A stretch of DNA of 10,049 bases from Deltaproteobacteria bacterium (GCA_019307545.1 JAFDJI010000089.1:1-10049); one strand, 5' to 3'; shown: positions 1-6,509, counted from the first letter of the stretch. Notes: a model not told the origin generated them from the letters alone. A program made the numbers and translations.

Positions 1-2
1 CG

Positions 3-623
3 ATGCTCGAGCTGTTGCTGCCCAGCACATGCGCCGGGTGCGAGGCGACCGGATTCGGGCGTCTCTGTCCCACCTGCCGCGACGTCCGGTTGCACCTCCT
101 GGCCCCGCCCGAGTCGGTGGCCCGGGCTTGGGCCCTCGGTGCCTACCACGGCCCTCTGGGCAGGGCGCTGCGGCGCGCGAAGTTCACCCCCGACCGCGGG
201 ATGGCGATGGCGCTGGGCCGGGCACTCGCCTCGGCGCTGGCCACCGAGCAGGCACTTCGGGAGGTCGATCTCGTGGTCCCCACGCCGTCGAGCTGGACAA
301 GCCGCTTTCGCAGGGGCTTCAGCATGGCCGCGGTCCTCGCCGCACGGGTGGCGCCGGTTGTGGGCACCCGTCCACTCGATGCACTGGCGATGCGGCCCGG
401 TCCTCGGCAGTCTGCCCTTTCCCCCCGTGACCGTTCCACCAACCTCGTTGGACGGGTGCGCGCTCGCCGTGCGGTGCGCGGGCGGGTGCTGCTCGTAGAC
501 GATGTCATCACCAGCGGGACCACCGCGCACAGCTGCGCACGAGAGCTACTGTGCGCTGGGGCACGGGAGGTGTGGGTCGTGGCCCTCTGCACTGCAGGCG
601 GAGCGACCGAAACCACGTTGTAA
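3..623 (+). CDS. comF: ComF family phosphoribosyltransferase-like protein
   Basis: ComF-family protein of 206 residues, close to the usual length. An N-terminal four-cysteine zinc-finger-like module (CAGC at 10-13, CPTC at 22-25) is followed by a type I phosphoribosyltransferase fold. The PRPP-binding loop VLLVDDVITSGTT is at 162-174. The family signatures RRGFSMAAVLA (103-113) and RQSALSPRDRSTNLVGRV (135-152) are also present. In naturally competent bacteria ComF is a cytoplasmic protein needed for DNA uptake; in most other lineages its role is unsettled, and no competence gene is visible here. The start lies 2 nt from the window edge, so its ribosome site cannot be seen and an upstream start is possible; however, family members normally begin just before the first CxxC, which fits this ATG. 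It is followed by 191 nt without a convincing gene, so it is probably not cotranscribed with the next ORF. Confidence 0.93.
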   Translation: MLELLLPSTCAGCEATGFGRLCPTCRDVRLHLLAPPESVARAWALGAYHGPLGRALRRAKFTPDRGMAMALGRALASALATEQALREVDLVVPTPSSWTSRFRRGFSMAAVLAARVAPVVGTRPLDALAMRPGPRQSALSPRDRSTNLVGRVRARRAVRGRVLLVDDVITSGTTAHSCARELLCAGAREVWVVALCTAGGATETTL

Positions 624-814
624 AGCTTGGTCCCTCCGCCAAGAAACCCGTTCAGATCTTATGACAATGTCCGACAAAGTAATCAGGACCTCCGGTCGTA
701 TTCTTAGAGCGTGAGGGGCCAAGCGCCCGCGGTCACCGAGAACCCAACGGCGGCACGGCGCTTGCAACGAACGCGGGTGGATGCGCCGAATGTTCGGCGC
801 TCCCGGGAGATGCC
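624..814. other. Intergenic region with AT-richer promoter-like segment
   Basis: These 191 nt between the comF-like gene and the small ORF hold no convincing gene. About 640-710 is clearly more AT-rich than the rest of the window and looks like promoter DNA, but I could not fit a -35/-10 pair with good spacing. A weak hairpin (CTTGG 626-630 with CCAAG 639-643) just after the stop lacks a T tract. The last 32 nt carry two palindromes, described separately. Confidence 0.4.
783..800. promoter_or_regulatory. Perfect 18-bp dyad upstream of small ORF
   Basis: GCGCCGAATGTTCGGCGC consists of two perfect 8-bp inverted arms around a central TG. It ends 14 nt before the ATG at 815. As double-stranded DNA it could be an operator for a dimeric regulator. 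As RNA it could fold into a 6-bp GC stem with an AATGTT loop just upstream of the ribosome binding site. It is followed directly by another palindrome, CTCCCGGGAG (800-809), which contains the likely Shine-Dalgarno. The function is inferred from position only. Confidence 0.45.
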
Positions 815-997
815 ATGGAGAACAAACAGACCACACTTGGCGAGCTCATCTCCCTGTTCTACGAGGAGTACCTCAGCCTGTACGGCGACAGCGAACTGGC
901 CTCGGTGGCCACCGCCGCGACCATCAACGAACTCCTCCAGGAGTACGAAAAGAAGGCCGCAAACACGCTGATGCAGGTCGAGGCCGACGCCGCCTAG
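815..997 (+). CDS. Small conserved-looking hypothetical protein (60 aa)
   Basis: This 60-residue acidic protein has no signal peptide, no cysteine and no membrane segment. It looks like two amphipathic helices: TLGELISLFYEEYLSLYGD (7-25) and, after an ASVATAATINELL turn (29-41), a charged C-terminal helix. The ATG is preceded by GGGAG (805-809), a plausible Shine-Dalgarno 5 nt upstream. The pattern of E/Y/L positions and the phrase ELASVATAATIN feel like a short uncharacterised family seen in delta-proteobacterial genomes, but that is memory rather than a search. Its function is unknown. The dyad directly upstream suggests dedicated control. It could be a small regulatory or adaptor protein; nothing in the sequence decides this. 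A longer ORF covers the same DNA in another frame but has no coding-like composition. Confidence 0.7.
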   Translation: MENKQTTLGELISLFYEEYLSLYGDSELASVATAATINELLQEYEKKAANTLMQVEADAA

Positions 998-1154
998 ACA
1001 TCACAACCTTCCCGTGACCGCGGACTCGCACACGTTCCATGCACCCGCGGCAAATCACCTCGCCTTGCCTCATCCGTTTTTCTACTGTTGCACTCATGGG
1101 ATACACTGCGATTGCTAGAATTCGTGATCGCCTCTCCCTTGACACGACAACAGC
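998..1154. other. Intergenic region before the sigma/anti-sigma-like gene
   Basis: These 157 nt are non-coding. A T-run (TTTTT, 1077-1081) lies 80 nt after the small ORF stop but has no adjacent stem. Two CCGCGG palindromes lie near 1019-1050. The region is AT-richer toward its right end, where an extended -10 candidate occurs. No gene was recognised in it. Confidence 0.4.
1113..1121 (+). promoter_or_regulatory. Candidate extended -10 promoter element
   Basis: TGCTAGAAT at 1113-1121 reads as TG-N-TAGAAT, an extended -10 with five of six matches to TATAAT. Transcription would begin near 1128, giving a leader of about 25 nt to the ATG at 1155. No good -35 sits at 17 bp; TTGCAC at 1088-1093 is spaced 22 bp away. 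An extended -10 can work without a -35, but this is a weak prediction. Confidence 0.27.
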
Positions 1155-2636
1155 ATGCCCCTTCCCGTCTTTCCGGGTCTGCGTAGGACCGACATTGCCG
1201 TGTCCGGGTGGGCCGCCATCACGGTCCGGGTGGTCTGGGCGTTGCTGTGCGACGGGGTTCGGCTCAACGCCCGGGTACTGCGCGACGCGCGCGACCACGT
1301 GCTGTATCACCTGGACCCGGCCACCCCCCTGTGCCACGCGGAGGACCAAGCTGACAACTTGACGCGACAGTTTGTCGCCCAAGCGCGACGGGTCCGCCGG
1401 AAGGACCCCTGGCCACAGGACGCGGTCATGCCGCTGTCGCCGCGGTGGCGTCGCGCCCTGGAGAACTCGCTTACCCCGTTGACGATGGCGATGTTCCGCC
1501 AACACTACGGAGATGCTCGCCCGCTCCCCGACCTCGAGCTCACCCTGCAGGTGGACCGCATCGCCCTCGAAGGTGCTCGCGGAGGCTTGCGCGAGATGGT
1601 CCGGCGGGCAGCATGTGCCGACGGTCTGCCCGTGGAGGACTGGCACAACGACCGACTCGACCGACTCCTCCGGCGGCTGGCGGCCTTCGCGCCGGGCCAG
1701 TGCCCCGCCCTCGAGGAGGTCCTCCGAGGCGCCCACCACTCCCACGTCGTCACCTGCCCGCGCTGTACGCGAACGCTCCGCCTGGTGCGTGCCAACCTCC
1801 TCACTCCCGCAGACCTGGAGCCCCCGTTGGGCTCCACTCGCCCGAACCACCGTGCCACCGTCCTCGCGCTGCACTTCCACCCCGATGGACGCCACCACCG
1901 CGAGGCACTTGCCAAGGAAGCCCGGCTTCCATCCTCGCCGGTGGGAGACGACCTCCTCCTCGTCGACTGGGCCGATCCCGAAGCGGCAACCGATCTCCTC
2001 CTGCTCGCCACCCAGGTCGGCCGCCCCAAACGGGACCATCTCCGCGGGGTGGTACTGGAGGGTCCCGGTCGATGGACCCCCCACGGGTTGCTGGGTCCCC
2101 TGGCAAGCGAAGCAGACCATGCAGTGCGCTCCCGCAGTTGGGGAACGGTGGACGCCCTGGGGGAGTTGCCCGGAGTCCTTCCTTCCCCTCCATCGGCGCG
2201 TCAGATGTGGGTAGGGGTCGCGGCGTTGGGCTTGCTCGCACTGTTGACGGTTCGCGCAGCCAGGCAATCGCCGGCTCCAGATGTAGACCATCCCCTCGAG
2301 GTGGAGTTCTCGCCTGGACGGGGCGGGATCTGGAGCGAGTTCGACGTGGAGGAAGGCGCGTACGTGACGTTGGTGCGAGAGGCCGACGGGGTGCTCGATG
2401 TGGTCCTGGCCTCGCATGACCCCGCGGACAAGGCGGGGTGGGCCGTCGGGGATGGCTCCTACCGCGTGCACACGATGGGTTCCGGGGTGTTGTTGGTGTC
2501 CTCTGCCCAGCCCCTGCCGCCGCTCGGGCCGGTTATGGTTGTGGCTGGCCTTGCCAACGACCCGCTGGCAGAGGTCGAGGCCCGCATCCGCCGAGCCGCA
2601 CCACGGGCCGACCTGCGAGCACGTCGCCGACCCTGA
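1155..2636 (+). CDS. Unrecognised membrane protein with anti-sigma-like zinc motif and possible sigma-like helix-turn-helix
   Basis: This 493-residue protein belongs to no family I can name. Residues 105-151 (around YGDARPLPDLELTLQVDRI) loosely follow the layout of a sigma-70 region 4 helix-turn-helix. They are followed by a helical stretch and then HVVTCPRC (197-204), an exact H-x3-C-x2-C motif as in zinc-binding anti-sigma domains; H164, 33 residues upstream, could be the fourth ligand. A mixed region (230-345) precedes one hydrophobic segment, about 351-367 (WVGVAALGLLALLTV), with arginines just after it. The last 125 residues look beta-rich and end in an Arg-rich tail. The orientation is therefore unclear: an N-terminus-inside model puts the C-terminal domain in the periplasm. 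The ATG at 1155 is the first start after an in-frame TGA at 1140, but lacks a clear Shine-Dalgarno. GTG at 1200 with AGGA upstream is an alternative. It may act as a membrane-tethered regulator; this is inference. Confidence 0.8.
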   Translation: MPLPVFPGLRRTDIAVSGWAAITVRVVWALLCDGVRLNARVLRDARDHVLYHLDPATPLCHAEDQADNLTRQFVAQARRVRRKDPWPQDAVMPLSPRWRRALENSLTPLTMAMFRQHYGDARPLPDLELTLQVDRIALEGARGGLREMVRRAACADGLPVEDWHNDRLDRLLRRLAAFAPGQCPALEEVLRGAHHSHVVTCPRCTRTLRLVRANLLTPADLEPPLGSTRPNHRATVLALHFHPDGRHHREALAKEARLPSSPVGDDLLLVDWADPEAATDLLLLATQVGRPKRDHLRGVVLEGPGRWTPHGLLGPLASEADHAVRSRSWGTVDALGELPGVLPSPPSARQMWVGVAALGLLALLTVRAARQSPAPDVDHPLEVEFSPGRGGIWSEFDVEEGAYVTLVREADGVLDVVLASHDPADKAGWAVGDGSYRVHTMGSGVLLVSSAQPLPPLGPVMVVAGLANDPLAEVEARIRRAAPRADLRARRRP

Positions 2637-2662
2637 CGTCGAAAACCACTTGAAGGGGTCCG

Positions 2663-2679
2663 TTGACTTGTCAATTGAC
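2663..2679. promoter_or_regulatory. Overlapping palindromes on the -35 element (candidate operator)
   Basis: TTGACTTGTCAATTGAC contains two overlapping dyads: TTGAC-TT-GTCAA (2663-2674) and the perfect 10-bp palindrome GTCAATTGAC (2670-2679). They cover the predicted -35 and the start of the spacer, where a bound repressor would block RNA polymerase. Three TTGAC half-sites alternate in orientation across 17 bp. The regulator is not identifiable. Confidence 0.4.
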
Positions 2680-2691
2680 GTGGCCTAGGCT
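2663..2691 (+). promoter_or_regulatory. Sigma-70-type promoter for the PHP gene
   Basis: TTGACT (2663-2668), a 17-bp spacer and TAGGCT (2686-2691) form a housekeeping-type promoter of the kind common in high-GC bacteria. Transcription would start near 2698, giving a leader of about 19 nt to the ATG at 2717. This supports the downstream start for the PHP protein, because the longer ORF would begin inside the promoter. Confidence 0.55.
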
Positions 2692-2716
2692 CGTCCCAGT
2701 CCTCGGGGAACCGTCG

Positions 2717-3550
2717 ATGTTCCGGCAATACTGCCCAGGCACCCGCTACGACCTCCACCTCCACACCGATTGTTCGGATGGTCGATACGATCAGGAAGAG
2801 GTGATCGCGCGCTGCGCGCAGGCCGGGCTGGAGGTGGTCGCCCTCACCGACCACGACTTCGCCACCACGCTGGATCCGGGCCGACACCAGGTCGAGAGCG
2901 GTACCCTGCACGTCATCGCCGGTGCAGAAGTGAGTGGTGCGCATGCCGGCCGCGAGTTCCACCTGCTCGTGTACTTCCCCGGCGAAGTCCCGGACGGGTT
3001 TCGCGATCGCTGCCGGAGGCAATCTGCAGCGCGCGCGCAACGCTACCAGGCTGCGCTCGACCGCTTGAACCTCCCCGACCTGGCCCCCCCGGACGACAGG
3101 GCTCGCGCCGGCACCCGAGCGCTCACCCGCCTACACCTGGCACGTGCCCTGATCGAGGCCGGACATGTCGCCAACGTGCCGGACGCCTTTGCGCGCTACC
3201 TCGATGAGGCGCTCGGTAATGTCCCGTCCGTTGCGCCGCCCTTCACCGAGGCCATCCGAATCGCGCGGTCCTTCGGCGCGGTGACCTCGTGGGCCCACCC
3301 CTCTGCCAGGGACGCCGCCGAGCACGCGCCCGCCTTCGTGGCCGCCGGCCTGCAGGGGCTGGAGGTCCTACGCCCCGGGATGACCGGGCGCGAGCGCCGC
3401 GCGTTGCGGAGGCTCGCACGGGTACACGGGCTCTTCGTCACTGGCGGGTCGGACTGGCACGGGTGGCACGACAGCGACGATCTCGGTCTGTTCGCGGTGC
3501 GCGGTCACGAGATCCGCGCCTTTGTGGACGTACTCGACGCCGCTGCGTGA
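2717..3550 (+). CDS. PHP domain metal-dependent phosphoesterase (TrpH/YciV type)
   Basis: PHP-superfamily hydrolase of 277 residues. All expected metal ligands are visible: HLH (14-16) and D21 in DLHLHTDCSDG, H46 in LTDHD, E71 in AGAEVS, H82 in EFHLL, H194 in AHP, and D246/H248 in GGSDWHG. A helical insert between about 95 and 180 (LHLARALIEAGHVANVPDAFARYL, 139-162) is typical of the TrpH/YciV branch. Characterised relatives hydrolyse 3',5'-nucleoside bisphosphates or trim RNA from the 5' end; the substrate here is not decided by sequence. I chose the ATG at 2717 because GGGGA (2705-2709) lies 7 nt upstream and a promoter sits just before it. An in-frame ATG at 2857 is too far inside, and the TTG at 2663 falls in the -35. 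The protein is cytoplasmic, with no signal peptide. It lies 80 nt after the membrane protein gene. Confidence 0.92.
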   Translation: MFRQYCPGTRYDLHLHTDCSDGRYDQEEVIARCAQAGLEVVALTDHDFATTLDPGRHQVESGTLHVIAGAEVSGAHAGREFHLLVYFPGEVPDGFRDRCRRQSAARAQRYQAALDRLNLPDLAPPDDRARAGTRALTRLHLARALIEAGHVANVPDAFARYLDEALGNVPSVAPPFTEAIRIARSFGAVTSWAHPSARDAAEHAPAFVAAGLQGLEVLRPGMTGRERRALRRLARVHGLFVTGGSDWHGWHDSDDLGLFAVRGHEIRAFVDVLDAAA

Positions 3551-3557
3551 TCGGGCC

Positions 3558-3586
3558 TTGCCGGGACCCCGGCGAACCGGTAGTTT
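3558..3586 (+). promoter_or_regulatory. GC hairpin after PHP stop overlapping a promoter-like pair
   Basis: GCCGGG-AC-CCCGGC (3560-3573) is a perfect dyad 9 nt after the PHP stop; outer T-A and T-G pairs extend it to 3558-3575. It lacks an adjacent T tract, so it is at best a weak terminator. The same DNA can be read as a promoter, TTGCCG (3558-3563), 17 bp, TAGTTT (3581-3586), serving the SCP2 gene. The two readings are compatible and neither is proven. Confidence 0.33.
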
Positions 3587-3648
3587 CCATTCCCCCCACG
3601 AGCCCGCGGCCACCTGACGGTCATCGGGCCAAGACCCGGAGGTTGTGG

Positions 3649-3966
3649 ATGGCCGACCTGCAGAACTTCTTCTCGACCTACCTCCCCAAGAAGCTTCAGG
3701 ATCACCCGGAGCTGTCCGAGGAGATCAACGACAGCTACCAGTTCGACATCGAGGGCGCGGGCCAATGGTGCGTCGACCTCACGAAGACGCCGGGCGAGGT
3801 CTCGGAGGGCCCCATGGAGGAACCTGGCTGCGTGGTCACCGCGGAGGCCGAGGACTTCGAGACCCTGCTCGACAACCCCGCCTCGGGGATGATGCTGTTC
3901 ACCATGGGCAAGCTCAAGGTCACCAACGTCGGGCTCGCGCTGTCGCTGCAGAAGATCCTGGGCTGA
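3649..3966 (+). CDS. Single-domain SCP2-like sterol/lipid carrier protein
   Basis: This 105-residue protein matches a stand-alone SCP2 domain, the usual size for bacterial single-domain members. Visible family features are an N-terminal helix (LQNFFSTYLPKKLQDHP), a beta strand with YQFDIEGAGQWCVDL (30-44), the segment EEPGCVVTAEAEDFETLLDNP (57-77), and the typical ending MMLFTMGKLKVTNVGLALSLQKIL (81-104). SCP2 domains form a hydrophobic tunnel that binds sterols, fatty acyl groups or other lipids; the ligand here is unknown. The protein has no signal peptide, so it is probably cytoplasmic. The ATG is set by GGAGG (3638-3642) with 6-nt spacing. An open frame continues upstream to 3289 but runs through the PHP gene in another frame and is not coding. 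The gene converges on the GldG-like gene 70 nt away. Confidence 0.88.
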   Translation: MADLQNFFSTYLPKKLQDHPELSEEINDSYQFDIEGAGQWCVDLTKTPGEVSEGPMEEPGCVVTAEAEDFETLLDNPASGMMLFTMGKLKVTNVGLALSLQKILG

Positions 3967-4034
3967 TCTAAGCCATCAGCGGTCAGCGATCAGCGATCAG
4001 CCAGTTAGGAGCGGTGGATGGCTCGCTGGCTGAT
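3962..4034. repeat. Tandem RTCAGCS heptamers with inverted repeats between convergent genes
   Basis: Four head-to-tail 7-bp units, ATCAGCG, GTCAGCG, ATCAGCG and ATCAGCC, occupy 3975-4002. GCTGAT (3962-3967, over the SCP2 stop) pairs with ATCAGC (3975-3980) across a 7-nt loop. ATCAGCCAG (3996-4004) pairs perfectly with CTGGCTGAT (4026-4034) across a 21-nt loop. The whole can fold on either strand, so it may end transcription from both converging genes, though no T-run follows. It may also be one copy of a dispersed intergenic repeat. Confidence 0.6.
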
Positions 4035-4036
4035 AG

Positions 4037-5752
4037 CTAGAGGAATCGACGCCTGAGCATCGCGAGGATCGCCAGACCCACTGCAGTGCCTGGCACCAGG
4101 AACACGCTCACCAGCACCACCAACAACCCCTCCAACACGGTGAGGGTGAGGGTGTCTCCCTTCTCGGGCTCGGGCGCCTGCGCGATCTGTGCCTCTTCCT
4201 CCACCAACCACGCGACGGTGTTGGTGAAGAGGTCCTGGTTGTTGGGGATGGTGAGGAGGCGGTTGCTGGGGAAGTTCGCGTCGCCCACCACGACCAGGCG
4301 CCCGCCCGGCGTCGGTGCGAAGTCGCTCGGAACAGCGGCAGACACGTCGTCCAGGTCGATGCCGGACCCGGGTACTTCAACGGCCGGCCCCAGTGGGGCT
4401 TCGTGGCCCGAGTCCTCCCGAACCACTTCTGGTGGGGATCCGACCTCCAACACCTCCGGATCCTCTACTTCGATCGCCACCATGAGAGGGACGTTTCCGA
4501 TGAGGTCCTGCCCTTCGGTGGGGAGGAAGGCCTCTGGGGAGGCGGCCAGGTTCTCGGGATCGAAGTCGAGGGTGGTCTCCCCCCACGACTCGGAGCTGGC
4601 CTGCAACAATTCGTGGATGCGTACGCCTGGATGTAGCGGAATCCCCTTCACGCTGCGGGCCACCCAGAAAAGCGTGATCGACTGGAGCGGCTCCGTGATG
4701 GGGTGGATCGCGTAGTCGTTCGCCGAGAGCGCGATGACCGCGGGATCCTCCACGTCCGCGATGCGGTGCGCCGGATCCATCTCGATGATCACGTCGTTCC
4801 CGACGGTCACCCCGTATCGCTGCAGCTCCTCGGCGAAGACCGGGACGGTCTCCGGTTCCAGCAGCACGAACACCCGTCCGCCTTCGGCGAGGTACACCGC
4901 GAGACGCTCCAACTCCACGGGGAGCCACTCGCGGGTCGGGCGTGCCACCACCAGCAGCTCACACTCCCGTTCGATGCCCTGGGTGAAGACGTTGCTCTTG
5001 GTGACGGTGTAGTTCTGGTCCTCGAGCTTGATGACCACGGCACCCAGGCCATCGGCGCTCCCATCGTCATCCGGATCCAACTCCCCGTGGCCCATGGCCC
5101 AGCACAGGCGGTGGTCCTCGGCGGACATGAGGCGGATGATGGCGTGGGTGACGGCTTCCTCGTGGAAGGTGGACTCCAGTCGCTGGCGGTCCTCGCCGCT
5201 CACCAGCACGACCGTGCCGTAGTCTGAGGTGACGGTGAACCGATCCGCCATGCGGGGGTGGCGCAGCGGATCGAAGAACTGCACGCTGATCTTTTTGGAG
5301 GCCTGCTGGTAGCCCTCCATCAGCTTCTCGAACTGGTAGCGTTCGCCGGTACCGGTGGAGAAGAAGGCGTACACCTCCACCTCCCGTTCCAACTCAGCGG
5401 CCACCTTCCTGGATTTCTCGGAGAGGCTGAACCGCTTTTCCCGGGACACGTCCCAGCGGTGATCGTGTTCCTCGGCCAACTCGAAGGCGGCCACCCCCAC
5501 CGCCCCGGCGAGGAGCACCATGGCCACCGCACCACCGCCGAGACGGAAGGCCCGACTGGAGGTGCTCCGCTCCAGGGTCTCGCGGTCGAGCATGCCGTAT
5601 AGGGCGAGCAGCACCCCAGCGGCGATGCCGAAACCGGCGGTCCACGGATCTTTCACCTGTCCCCAGTGGAGGAACAGCAGGGCGAGGAACGTGAGCAGGC
5701 AGAACAGCCCGGACAGCCCGAAGGCCCAAGCGTAGCGGGTCAGTCGTTCCAT
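4037..5752 (-). CDS. GldG-like ABC transporter auxiliary membrane protein
   Basis: This 571-residue protein has the architecture of the GldG/ABC_transp_aux family. Three N-terminal membrane segments lie at about 8-29, 37-54 and 70-91. A large extracytoplasmic region follows, with one C-terminal membrane helix at 538-565 and an RRR tail. Typical family phrases are the post-membrane DVSREKRFSLSEKS (101-114), FFDPLRHP near 159, the WAMGHGELDPDDDG segment (218-231) and VVVGDANFPSN (487-497). Partners of this family associate with an ABC-2 permease; in Flavobacterium gliding and secretion GldA, GldF and GldG act together, but elsewhere the substrate is unknown. I chose the ATG at 5752, preceded by GAGAGG on the coding strand, over an ATG at 5824 inside the permease gene. 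The permease stop is 7 nt upstream, so the two are cotranscribed. No DUF4340-type gene follows, although such a gene often accompanies this set. Confidence 0.88.
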   Translation of the reverse strand: MERLTRYAWAFGLSGLFCLLTFLALLFLHWGQVKDPWTAGFGIAAGVLLALYGMLDRETLERSTSSRAFRLGGGAVAMVLLAGAVGVAAFELAEEHDHRWDVSREKRFSLSEKSRKVAAELEREVEVYAFFSTGTGERYQFEKLMEGYQQASKKISVQFFDPLRHPRMADRFTVTSDYGTVVLVSGEDRQRLESTFHEEAVTHAIIRLMSAEDHRLCWAMGHGELDPDDDGSADGLGAVVIKLEDQNYTVTKSNVFTQGIERECELLVVARPTREWLPVELERLAVYLAEGGRVFVLLEPETVPVFAEELQRYGVTVGNDVIIEMDPAHRIADVEDPAVIALSANDYAIHPITEPLQSITLFWVARSVKGIPLHPGVRIHELLQASSESWGETTLDFDPENLAASPEAFLPTEGQDLIGNVPLMVAIEVEDPEVLEVGSPPEVVREDSGHEAPLGPAVEVPGSGIDLDDVSAAVPSDFAPTPGGRLVVVGDANFPSNRLLTIPNNQDLFTNTVAWLVEEEAQIAQAPEPEKGDTLTLTVLEGLLVVLVSVFLVPGTAVGLAILAMLRRRFL

Positions 5753-5759
5753 GGGCCTC

Positions 5760-6509
5760 TCAGCTCCACCGGAAGCTCTCCACCCGTTGCCAGGTGGCGA
5801 AGACGAAGAAGCCGACGAAGGCAAGGAAGTAGACCAGGTGGGACACGTACACCAGCCCGCTCAACAGGTCGGAATAGTTGGACTCCAACGCGTACCGGTA
5901 CAGCACCGAGTCGGTGTCCTGGTTCCAGGCCATCGCGAACAGGGCCAGGGAGGCTGCGAAGGTCCACACCACGGCCACGATCTGGTTGCTGGTCATGGAA
6001 GAGAAGAACATCCCCATCGAGAGCATCGCCGCCGCCACCAGGAACAGCGCCAGGTAGCCTCCGGCGATCTCCCCGAGGTTCGGGGACGCCCACAACCACA
6101 ACATGAGCGGACCTGCACTCGTCGCGAGCAGCATCACCCCCACGAAGCCCAGCGCGCCCAAGAACTTGCCGAGGACGATGTCCAGCGTGCCCACCGGTGA
6201 GGTGAGCAGCAACTCGATGGTGTGCTCCTTGATCTCCTCCGAGAACAGCCGCATGGACACCGCCGGGCACAGCATCATCAGCACGATGGAGGTGTTGAGG
6301 AAGAACGGCATGAACAGGTAGTCGGCGAAGGACATCTGGTAGGTGGCATAGGGGTTCGCGAGCGCCTCGGTGCTGTTGATGGCGTAGATGCTCACGTAGG
6401 CTGCCCAGAAGATGCCGGTGACGAACAGGAACCCGGCCAGCACCAACCACCCGACGGTGCTGTCGAAGATGGAGCGCAGCTCGCGACCGGCGATGACCAG
6501 GGTGTTCAT
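5760..6509 (-). CDS. ABC-2 type transporter permease (GldF-like)
   Basis: This 249-residue integral membrane protein shows six hydrophobic segments, roughly at residues 20-41, 66-88, 112-136, 151-172, 176-196 and 221-240, the usual ABC-2 permease layout. The cytoplasmic segment MRLFSEEIKEHTIELLLTSP (86-105) is the diagnostic coupling motif of the NosY/GldF-type permeases: R-x-F-x-E-E followed by T-x-E-L-L-x-x-x-P. It forms the membrane channel for the ATPase encoded immediately upstream, with which it overlaps by 4 nt (ATGA, 6506-6509), indicating translational coupling. An AAGGTGG stretch just before the ATG serves as ribosome site. The frame stays open upstream to 7436, but that part lies over the ATPase gene and is a shadow. 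The substrate cannot be told from sequence. With the GldG-like protein downstream it makes a three-gene Gld-type complex. Confidence 0.93.
   Translation of the reverse strand: MNTLVIAGRELRSIFDSTVGWLVLAGFLFVTGIFWAAYVSIYAINSTEALANPYATYQMSFADYLFMPFFLNTSIVLMMLCPAVSMRLFSEEIKEHTIELLLTSPVGTLDIVLGKFLGALGFVGVMLLATSAGPLMLWLWASPNLGEIAGGYLALFLVAAAMLSMGMFFSSMTSNQIVAVVWTFAASLALFAMAWNQDTDSVLYRYALESNYSDLLSGLVYVSHLVYFLAFVGFFVFATWQRVESFRWS

Noticed and set aside
626..643. CTTGG/CCAAG hairpin after the comF-like gene as an intrinsic terminator.
   Set aside because: Only five or six pairs, and the following bases are A/C-rich rather than a T tract.
1139..1144. A perfect TTGACA hexamer just before the ATG at 1155.
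   Set aside because: It lies only 10 nt from the start codon and no -10 lies 16-18 bp downstream, so it cannot drive this gene from that ATG. It would matter only if a later start were used, and even then the -10 is missing.
924..2471. A 515-codon open frame on the minus strand opposite the 493-residue protein gene.
   Set aside because: It has low-complexity Arg/Gly/His-rich composition and no recognisable domain. The plus-strand frame has the zinc motif, a membrane helix and normal G/C-rich third positions. Long antisense frames are common in GC-rich DNA.
4703..5227. A 174-codon plus-strand open frame opposite the GldG-like gene.
   Set aside because: It is a His/Asp/Val-rich antisense shadow with no domain; the minus-strand gene explains the DNA fully.
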